Shown: positions 9,625 to 19,457, numbered from the stretch's first letter. The stretch is DNA of 64,000 nt from Nitrospiraceae bacterium UBA2600 (GCA_002339325.1 DDKK01000040.1:62001-126000), one strand, 5' to 3'. Program-made: numbers and translations. The notes: generated from the sequence alone by a model not told the origin.

Positions 9625-10475
9625 TCTTTTAAAAGCTCATATAAAAGCAGTTCTAAGCTACAAGACTTTCCTTGTCGTAATGCTACATTTGTAGAGTAAA
9701 GAAGGGAGTATGCCCTTTCATTCATGGCTATTCGATTGCTAAAATGCCAATTAAGAGCGCCTAAAACCATGTCATAGTCTGAGGGCTGAAGATTGTTGAT
9801 TATCTTGAAGGCTACAGAAAAGTCCTTTTTTTTGATTGCTTCGACAAGGTCAAAGGCCTTATACTCTAACGTTTCTGTTAATATTTCTTTTATATCGGAT
9901 ATATCAACATTTGAATTGTCTATGAGAAGGGATATCTTTTCTAACTCAGAGGAGATTAAACCGGGCTGTGCTCCTGTTATTTCTATGAGGTAGTATATGG
10001 CACTTCTACTGAGTTTTATTTGTAATTTTTCAGACTTATAAACTATCCATTCGGCCAGTTCTCTTTCAGAGACCTCAAGATTGAAAATGGCTACATTTTT
10101 TTTCTTTTTCAAATATGAAATCTCATCGGCAATATCTTTTGAAGAGGCATTACAAAGAATGAGCATGCTTACATTTTTAAATTTAGCATTTGTAATCTCT
10201 TCAAGCCATTCAATTCGTTTTTCAAGCTTTTTTATTTTTTCAAAATTGTAGACAACGATAATTCTTTTTTCTGAAAAAAGAGAAATAGATGATATTGTAA
10301 TTTTTTTGTCTACTTCTTCAGGGGTCTCGTATACTTCTACTGAGAGAGGTGGAAAGTTATCCAGTAAGAGTTTTTTTAATTCCGAGAGAAAAAATAAATC
10401 TGACGAGTGGCATAAATATATATTTAGAGGCAGTCCCTTCTTAATTTCTTCTTCAAACTTTTTAATTGCAAGCAT
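9621..10475 (-). CDS. holA: DNA polymerase III delta subunit
   Basis: Clamp-loader delta subunit, which opens the sliding clamp. The 284-residue protein has the diverged AAA fold of HolA: N-terminal KGLPLNIYLCHSSD, the region LILCNASSKD, lid segment ISRSAIYYLIEITGAQPGLISSELEKISL, and a C-terminal collar domain. ATG 10475 is chosen because TATAAT lies 6 nt upstream and the protein then begins as usual for HolA. An alternative ATG at 10514 has a GAGG site and adds 13 residues, and cannot be excluded. Confidence 0.85.
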   Translation of the reverse strand: MLAIKKFEEEIKKGLPLNIYLCHSSDLFFLSELKKLLLDNFPPLSVEVYETPEEVDKKITISSISLFSEKRIIVVYNFEKIKKLEKRIEWLEEITNAKFKNVSMLILCNASSKDIADEISYLKKKKNVAIFNLEVSERELAEWIVYKSEKLQIKLSRSAIYYLIEITGAQPGLISSELEKISLLIDNSNVDISDIKEILTETLEYKAFDLVEAIKKKDFSVAFKIINNLQPSDYDMVLGALNWHFSNRIAMNERAYSLLYSTNVALRQGKSCSLELLLYELLKD

Positions 10476-10481
10476 AATAAT

Positions 10482-10487
10482 ATTATA
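10482..10487 (-). promoter_or_regulatory. -10 box for holA, leaderless type
   Basis: Minus-strand TATAAT ends 6 nt before the ATG at 10475. No clear -35 is seen. It supports the shorter holA start. Confidence 0.35.
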
Positions 10488-10539
10488 ATCGAAAATTAAT
10501 AAATCTGAAGGCATAAAACCTCAATTGAAGCCTAAAGAA

Positions 10540-10568
10540 TTGAACTTAAATGTTCACTCTGCTATACT
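10540..10568 (+). promoter_or_regulatory. Promoter and inverted-repeat operator of the LysR gene
   Basis: TTGAAC (10540-10545), 17-nt spacer, TATACT (10563-10568), 6 nt before the ATG at 10575. An inverted repeat TGAAC-N6-GTTCA (10541-10556) overlaps the -35 and has the T-N11-A form of LysR-family sites, suggesting autoregulation. Confidence 0.6.
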
Positions 10569-10574
10569 TAAACA

Positions 10575-11465
10575 ATGGATATACATCAGTTAAAAATATT
10601 CATAGCAGTATTTAAAAATCGGAGTTTTTCAAAGGCAGGAAAGGAGTTATATCTTACCCAGCCAACAATTAGTGAACACATCAAGACTCTTGAGAATGAG
10701 TTAGAGCTAAAACTCTTTGATAGAGTCGGTAAGACTGTAATTCCCACAAAAGATGCTCAAATTCTCTACGAACAAGCCCTTGAAATTGTTGAAAAAATTG
10801 AACTGATAAAAGACTCTATTCAGAAAATAAAAACCGTTCCCTCTGGCAGTGTTTCAATCGGAGCAAGCAGCATTCCAGGAACTTACATATTACCAGAACT
10901 TATTTCGACGTTTAATAAAAAATATCCTCAGATTTTTCTACATATATTAATTTCGGACTCTAAATCAGTTATAGAAAGCCTTATCTCTGGAGAAATATTA
11001 ATTGGAGTTGTAGGCACTGCAATAAAAGACCCTCGAATTAAATATGAGCCATTTATGAATGATGAACTTGTCATTGCAACTCCTTACCCCTTTAAGAAGA
11101 GTTATATCTCCCCCAAAGAGTTATCGGAGTATCCTTTTATAATGCGAGAGGAAGGTTCTGGAACAAGAAAGGAGATGGAAAAATGGCTTAGTAAGATTGG
11201 TGTCAATTTAGATAATTTAAGGATTGTTTGCACCCTTGGCAGCACAGACGCAATTAAAGAAGCAATAAAAAAAGGAGTTGGTATTTCAATTCTTTCCATA
11301 CATTCAATCAAAGATGAGATAGAATGCAAAAGACTTAAAGCAGTGAAGATTGACAATTACGAGATGAAAAGAGTCTTTTACATAGCAAGAAACTCTAAGA
11401 GGAGTTTGCCCTTTGTGCACCAACTTTTCTATGATTTTCTTAAGGAAAAAGCTTTTACTGTATGA
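10575..11465 (+). CDS. LysR-family transcriptional regulator
   Basis: Dimeric DNA-binding regulator of 296 residues. The N-terminal winged HTH is clear (FSKAGKELYLTQPTISEHIK), followed by the linker helix and a periplasmic-binding-like effector domain (about 90-295). It resembles the branch annotated as selenium-metabolism-associated or CysB/YeiE-like regulators, but no target is visible beside it. The gene has no ribosome site and its ATG is 6 nt after the -10, so the message is probably leaderless. It overlaps the convergent dsbC-like gene by 11 nt. Confidence 0.9.
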   Translation: MDIHQLKIFIAVFKNRSFSKAGKELYLTQPTISEHIKTLENELELKLFDRVGKTVIPTKDAQILYEQALEIVEKIELIKDSIQKIKTVPSGSVSIGASSIPGTYILPELISTFNKKYPQIFLHILISDSKSVIESLISGEILIGVVGTAIKDPRIKYEPFMNDELVIATPYPFKKSYISPKELSEYPFIMREEGSGTRKEMEKWLSKIGVNLDNLRIVCTLGSTDAIKEAIKKGVGISILSIHSIKDEIECKRLKAVKIDNYEMKRVFYIARNSKRSLPFVHQLFYDFLKEKAFTV

Positions 11466-12192
11466 TATTGTCAAGTCCTTCGGGAGAAAAACCTACCATT
11501 CTCTTTCCATTTTGCGATATGAATGTAGGAGTTCCGTTTATCTGAAGTTTTGGCATAAGTGTAACAGAAGCTTCAATTTTCTTATTTCCCTCTTCACATA
11601 TCTGACCTGTCCACTTTGAATTTAAGTAGCCGTTATAATCCATTCCTGAACAAATAGCTTTTATAGATTTTTCTTTTGCCTGTGGATGAAGCCTTTCAAG
11701 TGGGAATAATATAACCTTGACCTCAACTTTTCTCTTATCTGCCCATGTCTTAACAGCTTCTTTTGCCTGTTCGCAGAATGGACAGTCTGGGTCTGTAATC
11801 ATGTAAACGTATTTATCTGCTCCTTCTGGCTTATATGAGAAAGCTACCACTTTGTTGAGCTCGTCTTTTAGGTTTTTAAATACTTCTTGTTGAAGCCTAT
11901 TTAGAGTTGTTTTAGCCAAGAATTCACCATTTCTATAAATATCACCAAATATAAAAGTTTTACCATCCGGAAAGGCATAAAATATGTTATAACTACCACC
12001 TCTCAGTATTACGATTTGACAGAGATTTGTATCTTTTATCTCGTTTTTTTCAACAATTTTTTCGAAATCAACTTTGAGTTGTTCTTTAATTGATTCCTCT
12101 TTTACATTTCCGCAAGGATTTGGAGAAATATTACAACCCGAAATAAATAAGAAAGCAGAGATAGCAAATATAAAAAAATTAAAACTTTTCAT
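11455..12192 (-). CDS. DsbC/DsbG-like thiol-disulfide isomerase, predicted lipoprotein
   Basis: Extracytoplasmic thioredoxin-fold protein of 245 residues that probably isomerises or reduces disulfides. The signal peptide ends in a lipobox (LFISGC, Cys about residue 20), so it should be lipid-anchored. The mature part has a DsbC-like dimerisation domain and then the thioredoxin domain with the redox motif CPFC (DPDCPFCEQAKE) and the cis-Pro loop (NGTPTFI). A ribosome site GGAGAAAA precedes the start. A membrane reductase partner is not adjacent. Confidence 0.88.
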   Translation of the reverse strand: MKSFNFFIFAISAFLFISGCNISPNPCGNVKEESIKEQLKVDFEKIVEKNEIKDTNLCQIVILRGGSYNIFYAFPDGKTFIFGDIYRNGEFLAKTTLNRLQQEVFKNLKDELNKVVAFSYKPEGADKYVYMITDPDCPFCEQAKEAVKTWADKRKVEVKVILFPLERLHPQAKEKSIKAICSGMDYNGYLNSKWTGQICEEGNKKIEASVTLMPKLQINGTPTFISQNGKRMVGFSPEGLDNIIQ

Positions 12193-12270
12193 CTTTTTTC
12201 TCCTTTTATTTGTAATTAAAGAAGTTTAACAAAATCTGTTGTCACTAAGTCAACCTAATGCCTTAAACTC

Positions 12271-14403
12271 TTAAAGCCACATTAGTTTATCGAAGTCAGG
12301 GGTAGGAACATGAACTTTTATGAAGCCTGTAAAGGGTATTTTTTCAACTATGTAGCTATTTTTTAATATCTCTATCAGGAAACAAATGTTCTCTTCTTGT
12401 TTGATTTCTATTATGTCAAAGGGTAATTCAATTTCGACAATTTCCTCATAGGCTACAGTATCTATCTCATCCTTTTTTATCCAATTTTCTCCGTCCCTTA
12501 TCATTACTGAAGCTAACCTTTTTTTAAAGTCGTCGTATGTAATTTTTATGCTTCGAGGCTCAAAGATTACAATGTTAATTTTAAGCTCTTCTATTTCTTT
12601 CAAAGGATATCTGGGGTCTAATCTTATAAACAGGCTTTTTCTGTTAAATCCGTAATACAGATAGCTGAAGAGACTTTCTGACCGGTGCATGCTTCCTCCG
12701 AGTCTCTCTAAATTGAATTTTCCTGCTTCGAGCCATTCAAAGTATCCTGTTACTTTACCGTCTATTTTTGGATATATAAAACCTTTTGGTTCAAGTTCAG
12801 GTTTGATTTCTCTCATAGCTTTGCTGATTGGAATATGTAGAAAGTCTGGAGGTTCTTTTCCGATTTTAAGATATACGCTCATTAGATGATGTCTGTAAAT
12901 CTCGTCAAACACGTCTTTTGTGTCTGTATAATGCTCATCCCCATACCACCAGTTCCAGTCGCTTCCTTCGGCAATGTAAATTTCTTCCCACGCTTCTGAT
13001 AAATTTACTTGGGGGTTTTCTTGTCTGAATTTTATAAGTTCCTGTCTTGTTTTGTAGAGATAGTCCCAAGAAAGATTATCCTCTTCATGTCCTATCCATA
13101 TTGAAAAATTCGCATTTATCCACGAGCCCGGAAAAACTTTACTTAATGATTTTCTCTCATTGTTAACTGATAGGTATTCGGAGAATGTTACTGTGGTCAG
13201 TTCTTTGTCATTTTGTAGTTTTTCATAGAGGGCATTCAAAAAATCGAAGCCGTCATTTTCATAATACTCCCAAGCGTTCTCTCCATCGAGTATTACAGAA
13301 ACAATTGAATTAGGAGGGGATTTTTTAATTTTTCCAATAAAATCATCTACAGCCTTTTTAGCATCCCAACGAGAGTAGACAAAACCTATTAGGTCAGAGA
13401 GAACGTGGTCTCTGAAAAAAATATCAACTCCCTCGAAATTGTAAGTCCTATAGAGTAAGTCAGGAGCTATTAAGTTCCCAGCATGTCTTATCTTAACACC
13501 TAAAGATTTTTCAAGTATTTCTTCATCAGTAGCAATCCATTTTATTCCTGCCTTATTAATTAGCCTTATAACCTCCTCACTCACAGACCCCTCTGATGGC
13601 CACATTCCCTTCGGTTTTGAGCCAAAGGTTTCTTCAAAAAAATCAATGGCTTTCTTAATCTGTGTTTCTGCATCTTCAGGTGCTCTGAAGTTATTCTCTG
13701 GAAGTGTGACCCAGGGCATGCATTCTTTTGCTTTGTAGTTATCACAGAGAAGCGGTAAAATAGGATGATAAAATGGTGTTACCGAAAGTTCTATCTGGCC
13801 TGAGTTAAACATTTCTCTGTAAGTGGGTATGATTTTTCTCATTAGATTGAGATGTTTATCAAGAATATAACTCTTTTCTTCCTCTGAAAAATTTCGTCCT
13901 TTTTTTATTATTTCAATCAGAACAGGGTCTTCGTTTCGGTGCAGGGGGTCAATCCAGGTGAGATTAAATAGAACTTGCAGGTCTCGTATATCCTGAGGGG
14001 TAAATTTTTTGGCTATTTTTTCTAAATTTCCATAACTTTTACCCCTTTTTTCAAGCAGTTCGGCGTATCTACGAAAAGGTTTTACCATGGTATCCCAGTT
14101 GGCAAGGAAAAAGTTTTCAATTATGAAAATTTTCTGTTCAAGGCTTAAATCCTCAGCTTTAATAAGACTGTATTCAAAGAAAATGTCTGTTATTCCCCTT
14201 TCATAATCCATTAATTGCTTTAGAAGAGAAGGTACTACGTTAAAGGTAACCTTAACTTTTGGAAAGTTTTTTAGAATTAAAAGCATATCAAGATAATCTT
14301 TTGTAGCATGAAGCCTAACCCATGGAAGCATGAATTTGCCCTTCAAAGGGTCATAATAGTAGGGTTGATGCATGTGCCAGAGTACTGCGATATTAATACT
14401 CAT
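12271..14403 (-). CDS. Glycoside hydrolase family 57 protein
   Basis: 710-residue GH57 enzyme, likely an alpha-glucan (amylase, branching or transferase type) enzyme acting in the cytoplasm, as there is no signal peptide. Visible GH57 motifs: WHMHQPYYYD at residues 9-18, the probable nucleophile Glu in GMWPSEGSVSEE (about 271) and ILDGENAWEYY (about 371-381). The C-terminal 200 residues form a beta-rich domain. It starts by ATGA overlap with the FtsB-like gene and sits downstream of enolase in a leftward operon. Exact specificity is not decidable from the sequence. Confidence 0.9.
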   Translation of the reverse strand: MSINIAVLWHMHQPYYYDPLKGKFMLPWVRLHATKDYLDMLLILKNFPKVKVTFNVVPSLLKQLMDYERGITDIFFEYSLIKAEDLSLEQKIFIIENFFLANWDTMVKPFRRYAELLEKRGKSYGNLEKIAKKFTPQDIRDLQVLFNLTWIDPLHRNEDPVLIEIIKKGRNFSEEEKSYILDKHLNLMRKIIPTYREMFNSGQIELSVTPFYHPILPLLCDNYKAKECMPWVTLPENNFRAPEDAETQIKKAIDFFEETFGSKPKGMWPSEGSVSEEVIRLINKAGIKWIATDEEILEKSLGVKIRHAGNLIAPDLLYRTYNFEGVDIFFRDHVLSDLIGFVYSRWDAKKAVDDFIGKIKKSPPNSIVSVILDGENAWEYYENDGFDFLNALYEKLQNDKELTTVTFSEYLSVNNERKSLSKVFPGSWINANFSIWIGHEEDNLSWDYLYKTRQELIKFRQENPQVNLSEAWEEIYIAEGSDWNWWYGDEHYTDTKDVFDEIYRHHLMSVYLKIGKEPPDFLHIPISKAMREIKPELEPKGFIYPKIDGKVTGYFEWLEAGKFNLERLGGSMHRSESLFSYLYYGFNRKSLFIRLDPRYPLKEIEELKINIVIFEPRSIKITYDDFKKRLASVMIRDGENWIKKDEIDTVAYEEIVEIELPFDIIEIKQEENICFLIEILKNSYIVEKIPFTGFIKVHVPTPDFDKLMWL

Positions 14404-14729
14404 TTGTCTTCGCTTTTAAACTGAAAAATCATCTCTCCTGGCTTTACAAGGCCAAACTTTTCTCTGGCACATTTTTCAAAGTATGCCGGGTCTTTTTTTA
14501 ACAAGTCGATTTCTTTTTTCAGAGAGTTGTTTTCATTAGAAATTGAATTAATCTCTGTTAGGAGTCTCTGCTCATTTTTCTTAAGCTGTCTGTATTTTAA
14601 ATATCCCATGTCCCCAAAGAAGAAGCTATAGCCAAGGAATAGAATTATGCTTACAAATATGAGCAAAAAGGTTAAGCTTTTTCGTTTTTGCTCTTTAATA
14701 AGCTGCTCTTTGAGGACATTTCTTCGCAT
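14400..14729 (-). CDS. ftsB: FtsB/DivIC-type septum formation initiator
   Basis: 109-residue bitopic membrane protein. It has a basic N-terminus, one membrane helix (about residues 18-38), then a leucine-zipper coiled coil (LKKNEQRLLTEINSISNE) and the family end motif YFEKCAREKFGLVKPGE. FtsB binds FtsL and FtsQ in the divisome. It lies directly after enolase, a gene order seen in many bacteria, and overlaps the GH57 gene by 4 nt. Confidence 0.85.
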   Translation of the reverse strand: MRRNVLKEQLIKEQKRKSLTFLLIFVSIILFLGYSFFFGDMGYLKYRQLKKNEQRLLTEINSISNENNSLKKEIDLLKKDPAYFEKCAREKFGLVKPGEMIFQFKSEDK

Positions 14730-14731
14730 AT

Positions 14732-16012
14732 TTAAAATCCTAAATTATAAAAAGCGGAAATTCCTCTATAGACAGCGGTATCAGCAAGTTCTTCTTCTAT
14801 CTGAAGAAGCCTGTTGTATTTAGCTATTCTTTCACCTCTTGAAAGTGAACCAGTTTTTATGAAGCCCGTATTGCATGCTACAGCAAGGTCTGCTATCATA
14901 GTATCTTCTGTTTCTCCTGACCGATGCGATATTACAGCGGTATACTTGTTATTCTTTGTTATTTCTATTGCCTCAAGGGTTTCTGATACTGTTCCAATCT
15001 GATTGAGCTTTATGAGAATAGAATTAGCTATGGAACGGTTCATAGCTTCTTTTATAATAGATGGATTGGTCACAACGAGGTCATCAGCAACTAACTGAAT
15101 TTTTTTCCCCAGTCTTTTTGTAAGTAATTCCCATCCCTCCCAGTCTGCTTCGGACATTCCATCTTCTATAGAAATAATAGGATATTTCTCAACAAGAGAT
15201 TCGTAATAACTTACAAGTTCCTCTGAGTTCATCTCCTTACCATCTATTGAGTAAACTCTTTCCTTATAAAACTCTGAAGCAGCTGAATCAATGGCAATGT
15301 GAAAATCTTTGCCAGGAGCATAATTGGCTTTCTTTATTGATTCGATTATTAACTTTATTGCCTCTTCGTTATTTTTGAGCATAGGAGCAAAACCTCCTTC
15401 ATCACCAACAGAAGTATTAAGTCCCTTTTTCTTTAGAATACCTTTCAAAGTATGAAAAACTTCAACAGAAGCTCTTAGGGCTTCTGAAAAGCAGGTAAAT
15501 CCTGTAGGAACAATCATAAACTCCTGTATGTCAAGATTGTTGTCTGCATGAACGCCTCCGTTTATTACATTCATCATGGGAACAGGAAGCACTTTTGCGT
15601 GAGTTCCTCCAATGTATCTGTAAAGGGGAAGCCCGCACTCTTCTGCAGATGCTTTACAAACAGCCATTGATACAGCTAAGATAGCATTTGCACCAAGCTT
15701 ACTTTTGTTCTCTGTACCGTCAAGCTCTATCATCAACTTATCAATTGCTTCTTGCTCAGAAGATTCCATGCCCACAATCTCTGGTGCTATTTCATTGATA
15801 ACATTTTCTATTGCTTTGGTAACTCCTTTGCCCATGTATCTTTTTTTGTCTCCATCCCTTAACTCCAATGCTTCTCTTGTTCCTGTTGATGCACCCGATG
15901 GAACAGTGGCAATTCCTGTTATGCCAGACTCAAGAAGAACTTCTACCTGTATTGTTGGGTTTCCTCTTGAGTCAAGAACCTCTCTTGCTATAATGTCAAT
16001 AATTTCTCCCAT
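14732..16012 (-). CDS. eno: Enolase
   Basis: Converts 2-phosphoglycerate to phosphoenolpyruvate in glycolysis and gluconeogenesis. The 426 residues match full length. Clear marks: ARQVLDSRGNPT-like start (AREVLDSRGNPTIQVEV), GASTGTREALELRD, SVGDEGGFAP, ISIEDGMSEADWEGW, the signature ILIKLNQIGTVSETLEAI and SHRSGETEDT. AAAGGAGG lies before the ATG. It heads a leftward operon with ftsB and the GH57 gene. Confidence 0.98.
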   Translation of the reverse strand: MGEIIDIIAREVLDSRGNPTIQVEVLLESGITGIATVPSGASTGTREALELRDGDKKRYMGKGVTKAIENVINEIAPEIVGMESSEQEAIDKLMIELDGTENKSKLGANAILAVSMAVCKASAEECGLPLYRYIGGTHAKVLPVPMMNVINGGVHADNNLDIQEFMIVPTGFTCFSEALRASVEVFHTLKGILKKKGLNTSVGDEGGFAPMLKNNEEAIKLIIESIKKANYAPGKDFHIAIDSAASEFYKERVYSIDGKEMNSEELVSYYESLVEKYPIISIEDGMSEADWEGWELLTKRLGKKIQLVADDLVVTNPSIIKEAMNRSIANSILIKLNQIGTVSETLEAIEITKNNKYTAVISHRSGETEDTMIADLAVACNTGFIKTGSLSRGERIAKYNRLLQIEEELADTAVYRGISAFYNLGF

Positions 16013-16037
16013 TACTTAGACCTCCTTTCAGAAAAAT

Positions 16038-17234
16038 TTAACTATAATATCTTAAAATTGCAAATTCAATCAATGCCGAAAATAACATTACAAAAGTTCC
16101 TGGAATAACCTTTCTGTAAATTCCTTTCATATCAGCTTTAAAGTAGTTTCTGGTAAGAATTAAACATAGATGAAGAGGAGAAATCATTACTCCTGTGTAT
16201 CCAGCTACAAAGGCAAGAGATATTTCATATGGGAAGGTTTCCTTAAGATGAAGCAAAAGTGGAAATGTGCTGCCAACAAATCCAACGCTAACTCCAGTTA
16301 TCAATCCAACAAAAAGGGGTAAAAAAATAAAAACATAGATGGGCTCTATTCCTAAATGAGTTATTTCAGAGGCAACTGCATCTACAGCACCAGAAAATTT
16401 AAGCATTTCCTCAAAGATTATTACACCGACCACAAGTAATACAACATCAAGGGTGAAGCCATATCGAATTATTTCAAATAGTTTTTTCATCTTGACCTTG
16501 AACCAAAGGCAGAGAAATAAAATATTTAAAAAAAGTGAGATATAAAGGTCTATCTTGAAAATAACTACGGGAACGAGCACGAGACAAATGGGAATAAAAC
16601 TGTAAATATTCTTGAAAATATCCTTTTTATCTTGACTGTCTTCGTTTTTTACATTCCTCATGCTTATAATAAATCCAAAGATGACGAAAATTATAGCTAT
16701 AGGAAGGTTATAGATAATTAAATCTCTTAAAGAAACGCCAGATATAGCAGATGCTAAAACGATACCTGGATATAGTGGCAAGATAAGCTCCCATGGATGT
16801 CTATACCAATAGTTTACAAAAGCCTTTTCATCGGCTGTCATATTGGTGTTCTTTGTTGAAGATTCTACCATTGGCGCAGAAAGATATGCTCCTCCAAGAG
16901 ATGGTAACATTCCAATTATCAAAGGCATGGATATTATAGAAATTTTCTTATTCGTAAAAATGACTTGTGAGAGTTCTGTCATCTTACTCATAAGGCCAGT
17001 TTGTTTTAAGGCGTATTCAAAGGATTTAATAAGGGTAAGAGATAAAAAAAGATTTAGAGATACCTTAGATGTCAATCCATTGAAAATAACTGATGGCAAT
17101 TTGTAAAAATCAATCGAATAAAAAACAAGAAACAAGAGAGAACTAAAAATTAATGCATAGCCTATATATATTTTTCTGCTTAAAAGAAAAAGTATGAAAA
17201 TGAAGATTAAGAGTACTTTAACTATGTCAGGCAT
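16038..17234 (-). CDS. DUF401-family membrane protein
   Basis: Polytopic inner-membrane protein of 398 residues, about ten predicted helices. It matches the DUF401 family, whose members look like permeases; conserved parts include SLGGAYLSAPMVE and WYRHPWELILPLYPG, and a C-terminal GYTGVMISPLHLC. The function of the family is not established. It lies 6 nt after lpdA on the same strand and is probably co-transcribed with it. Confidence 0.82.
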   Translation of the reverse strand: MPDIVKVLLIFIFILFLLSRKIYIGYALIFSSLLFLVFYSIDFYKLPSVIFNGLTSKVSLNLFLSLTLIKSFEYALKQTGLMSKMTELSQVIFTNKKISIISMPLIIGMLPSLGGAYLSAPMVESSTKNTNMTADEKAFVNYWYRHPWELILPLYPGIVLASAISGVSLRDLIIYNLPIAIIFVIFGFIISMRNVKNEDSQDKKDIFKNIYSFIPICLVLVPVVIFKIDLYISLFLNILFLCLWFKVKMKKLFEIIRYGFTLDVVLLVVGVIIFEEMLKFSGAVDAVASEITHLGIEPIYVFIFLPLFVGLITGVSVGFVGSTFPLLLHLKETFPYEISLAFVAGYTGVMISPLHLCLILTRNYFKADMKGIYRKVIPGTFVMLFSALIEFAILRYYS

Positions 17235-17240
17235 TTCTTC

Positions 17241-18614
17241 TTATCGGTCTAATTTGTGAATTGCCTCTCCGTAAATGTCAGCAACTGCCTCGGCAATGCA
17301 CTCAGACAGAGTAGGGTGGGAATGAATTAATTCCTTAAGTTCTTTTGCTTTTACCTTTAATTTTACAGCCAGAGAAAGCTCATGAATTATCTCGGAAGCC
17401 TTCGGTCCGATTATATGCGCGCCTATTATGGTATCTGTAGCTGAATCGGTAATTACTTTTACAAAACCATCAATCTCACCAATTGCATGGGCTTTCCCAA
17501 TAGCTCTGAAAGGAAAAATTCCTTTTTTTATCTTAAACCCTTTTTCAGAAGCTTCTTTTTCTTTAAGTCCTACAGAAGCCACTTCTGAGACAGTAAAAAT
17601 TGTTGATGGAATGACGCTGTAGTCCATAACGATATTGCTGCCCGTAGCATTCTTTGCCGCTATTTCTCCCTCCTTGTATGCCACATGAGCAAGAAGCCAT
17701 TTGCCATTTATATCACCGACTGCATAAATGTCCTCTATATTAGTCCTTAAATAGTCATCAACAACAACCTCTCCCTTTTTCCCAAACTTTAATTCAAGAT
17801 TTTTAGTTAATTCTGTATTGTAAGCTCTTCCTACTGCAACAAGAAGAAGAGAGGACACTATCTTTTTCCCATTTGAAAGAAGAATTTCAAGCCCTTCATC
17901 ATTTTTTTTCAAATCTTCAATTTTTACATCCGTATGAAAATCAATTTTTCTTTTTTTGAATAATCTTTCAAGAGCTACGGATATTTCTTCGTCTTCCATA
18001 GGCAAAATTCTTGGCATTAGCTCAATTAAGGTTACCTTGCTTCCTAAAAGACTAAAAATCCATGCAAACTCAACCCCTATTGCACCAGCACCAAGAATTG
18101 CTATAGACTTCGGAATTTCTTTGATTTTCCATACATCATCGCTTGATATAATTCGGCTACCATCAAATCTGAGTGTAGGAATTTCGGCAGGTCTTGAACC
18201 GGTAGCTATAATAACCCTATCTGCTGATATTATCTCTGATGTTTGCTTTAATCGAATCCTCTTGGAGTCTAATAATTCCGCATCATCTTTGATTATTCTG
18301 ATACCCGAAGTTTTTAGAAGCATAGCGAGCCCTTTTCTTTGTGTTTCTACTACACTATCTTTTTTTTCCATCAAAGCCTGAATATTAACAGATTCATCAT
18401 TTAGAAATTTTTTAGAATCGAATTTTAAATTTTTTGACTTATCAAAGATTTCTAAAGAGTGTATTATTGTTTTTGTTGGTATGCACCCTCTATTCAAACA
18501 AGTTCCACCAAGTTCATCCCTTTCAATTAGAGTAACATTGGCACCAACTCTTCTTGCTGTCAATGCAGATACATAACCTGCCGGACCTCCTCCAATGACA
18601 ACAATATTTTTCAT
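17241..18614 (-). CDS. lpdA: Dihydrolipoyl dehydrogenase
   Basis: FAD-dependent oxidoreductase that reoxidises dihydrolipoyl groups with NAD. N-terminal FAD motif (GGGPAGYVSALTA), redox disulfide GGTCLNRGCIPTK, NAD-binding GAGAIGVEFAW, FAD motif YAVGDINGKW, and C-terminal catalytic HSHPTLSE. 457 residues, full length. Its ATG overlaps the gcvH stop by 4 nt, which points to the lipoylated H protein as its substrate. The rest of the glycine cleavage system is not in this window. Confidence 0.96.
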   Translation of the reverse strand: MKNIVVIGGGPAGYVSALTARRVGANVTLIERDELGGTCLNRGCIPTKTIIHSLEIFDKSKNLKFDSKKFLNDESVNIQALMEKKDSVVETQRKGLAMLLKTSGIRIIKDDAELLDSKRIRLKQTSEIISADRVIIATGSRPAEIPTLRFDGSRIISSDDVWKIKEIPKSIAILGAGAIGVEFAWIFSLLGSKVTLIELMPRILPMEDEEISVALERLFKKRKIDFHTDVKIEDLKKNDEGLEILLSNGKKIVSSLLLVAVGRAYNTELTKNLELKFGKKGEVVVDDYLRTNIEDIYAVGDINGKWLLAHVAYKEGEIAAKNATGSNIVMDYSVIPSTIFTVSEVASVGLKEKEASEKGFKIKKGIFPFRAIGKAHAIGEIDGFVKVITDSATDTIIGAHIIGPKASEIIHELSLAVKLKVKAKELKELIHSHPTLSECIAEAVADIYGEAIHKLDR

Positions 18615-19000
18615 TTCTCTTCTTCAAGATAGGATTCGTATTCCTCTTGGTCCATTAAATCTTCAAGTTCATCTGAATTATCCATTTCAATAACAGCAAT
18701 CCATCCCTTTCCATATGGGTCTTCATTGATAATTTCAGGATGGTCTACAAGTTCTTCATTAATCTGGACAACTATACCGCTTACCGGAGCGATTACAGGT
18801 GAGGAGGTTTTTGTTGATTCAATTTCTGCGAGTTCTGTGTCTGCGTCTACATGAGAATCTACCTCAGGAAGTTCAATGTAGATTATGTCTCCAAGAGATT
18901 CCTGTGCATAGTCAGTTATTCCTACCTTTACTTTCTTACTTTTACCTGACAATTTAACCCACGTATGCTCTTTGTGAAACCTGTAATTTTCTAAACTCAT
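18611..19000 (-). CDS. gcvH: Glycine cleavage H-like lipoyl carrier protein
   Basis: 129-residue lipoyl protein. The lipoylated Lys is in ELAEIESTKTSSPVIAPVSG, with the N-terminal HTWVKLSGKSKKVKVGITDYA typical of GcvH. It shuttles the aminomethyl group in glycine cleavage, although lipoyl H-like proteins can also serve the sHdr sulfur pathway. GGAGGGGAA precedes the ATG. Translationally coupled to lpdA. The acidic C-terminal tail (EDLMDQEEYESYLEEEK) is slightly unusual. Confidence 0.93.
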   Translation of the reverse strand: MSLENYRFHKEHTWVKLSGKSKKVKVGITDYAQESLGDIIYIELPEVDSHVDADTELAEIESTKTSSPVIAPVSGIVVQINEELVDHPEIINEDPYGKGWIAVIEMDNSDELEDLMDQEEYESYLEEEK

Positions 19001-19074
19001 TTCCCCTCCATTTTTAAATTATATTCTGATTATTTACTTTGATATAACTCAATTTGTCAAGCGAAAAATAGGGA

Positions 19075-19323
19075 CTACTGTCTTTTTTCAGTTAAATCTT
19101 TTATTTTTTCACGAATATCTATAAAAAGATAGATAACAAATGAAAGTACAAATACTGCACCTGAGGAAATTAAAAAGATAGCAAAGAAAGCCTGTAAAAT
19201 ATTATTTGTTTTAATAAAGCTGACCTGTCCTGCATTGAAAGCGAGAATAATGCTACCAAGCAGACCAAAAATAACATAGAATGATAGAATAGTTTCTCCG
19301 TATTTTAGAAATAATTTTTTCAC
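19075..19323 (-). CDS. Small two-helix membrane protein, unknown function
   Basis: 82 residues with two hydrophobic helices (about 12-32 and 40-68) separated by a short polar loop, and a charged C-terminus (DIREKIKDLTEKR). The start is GTG, preceded by AGGAGGTTGAT; the neighbouring ATG is followed at once by a stop. I do not recognise the family. It resembles short DUF4282-like membrane proteins only in layout. Confidence 0.6.
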   Translation of the reverse strand: MKKLFLKYGETILSFYVIFGLLGSIILAFNAGQVSFIKTNNILQAFFAIFLISSGAVFVLSFVIYLFIDIREKIKDLTEKRQ

Positions 19324-19419
19324 ATCAACCTCCTGAAGACGAATAATATCATCATAACAAAAAATTAAAAGTCAAGCAAAATTTTTATTTTGAGGTCTGA
19401 CGTTATCAGTTCGTTAATT

Positions 19420-19449
19420 TTGGAAACTTTATTTGTTTTTTGCTATAAT
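19420..19449 (+). promoter_or_regulatory. Promoter of tRNA-Arg
   Basis: TTGGAA (19420-19425), 18-nt spacer, TATAAT (19444-19449), 8 nt before the tRNA start. Confidence 0.6.
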
Positions 19450-19457
19450 TTTCTTAA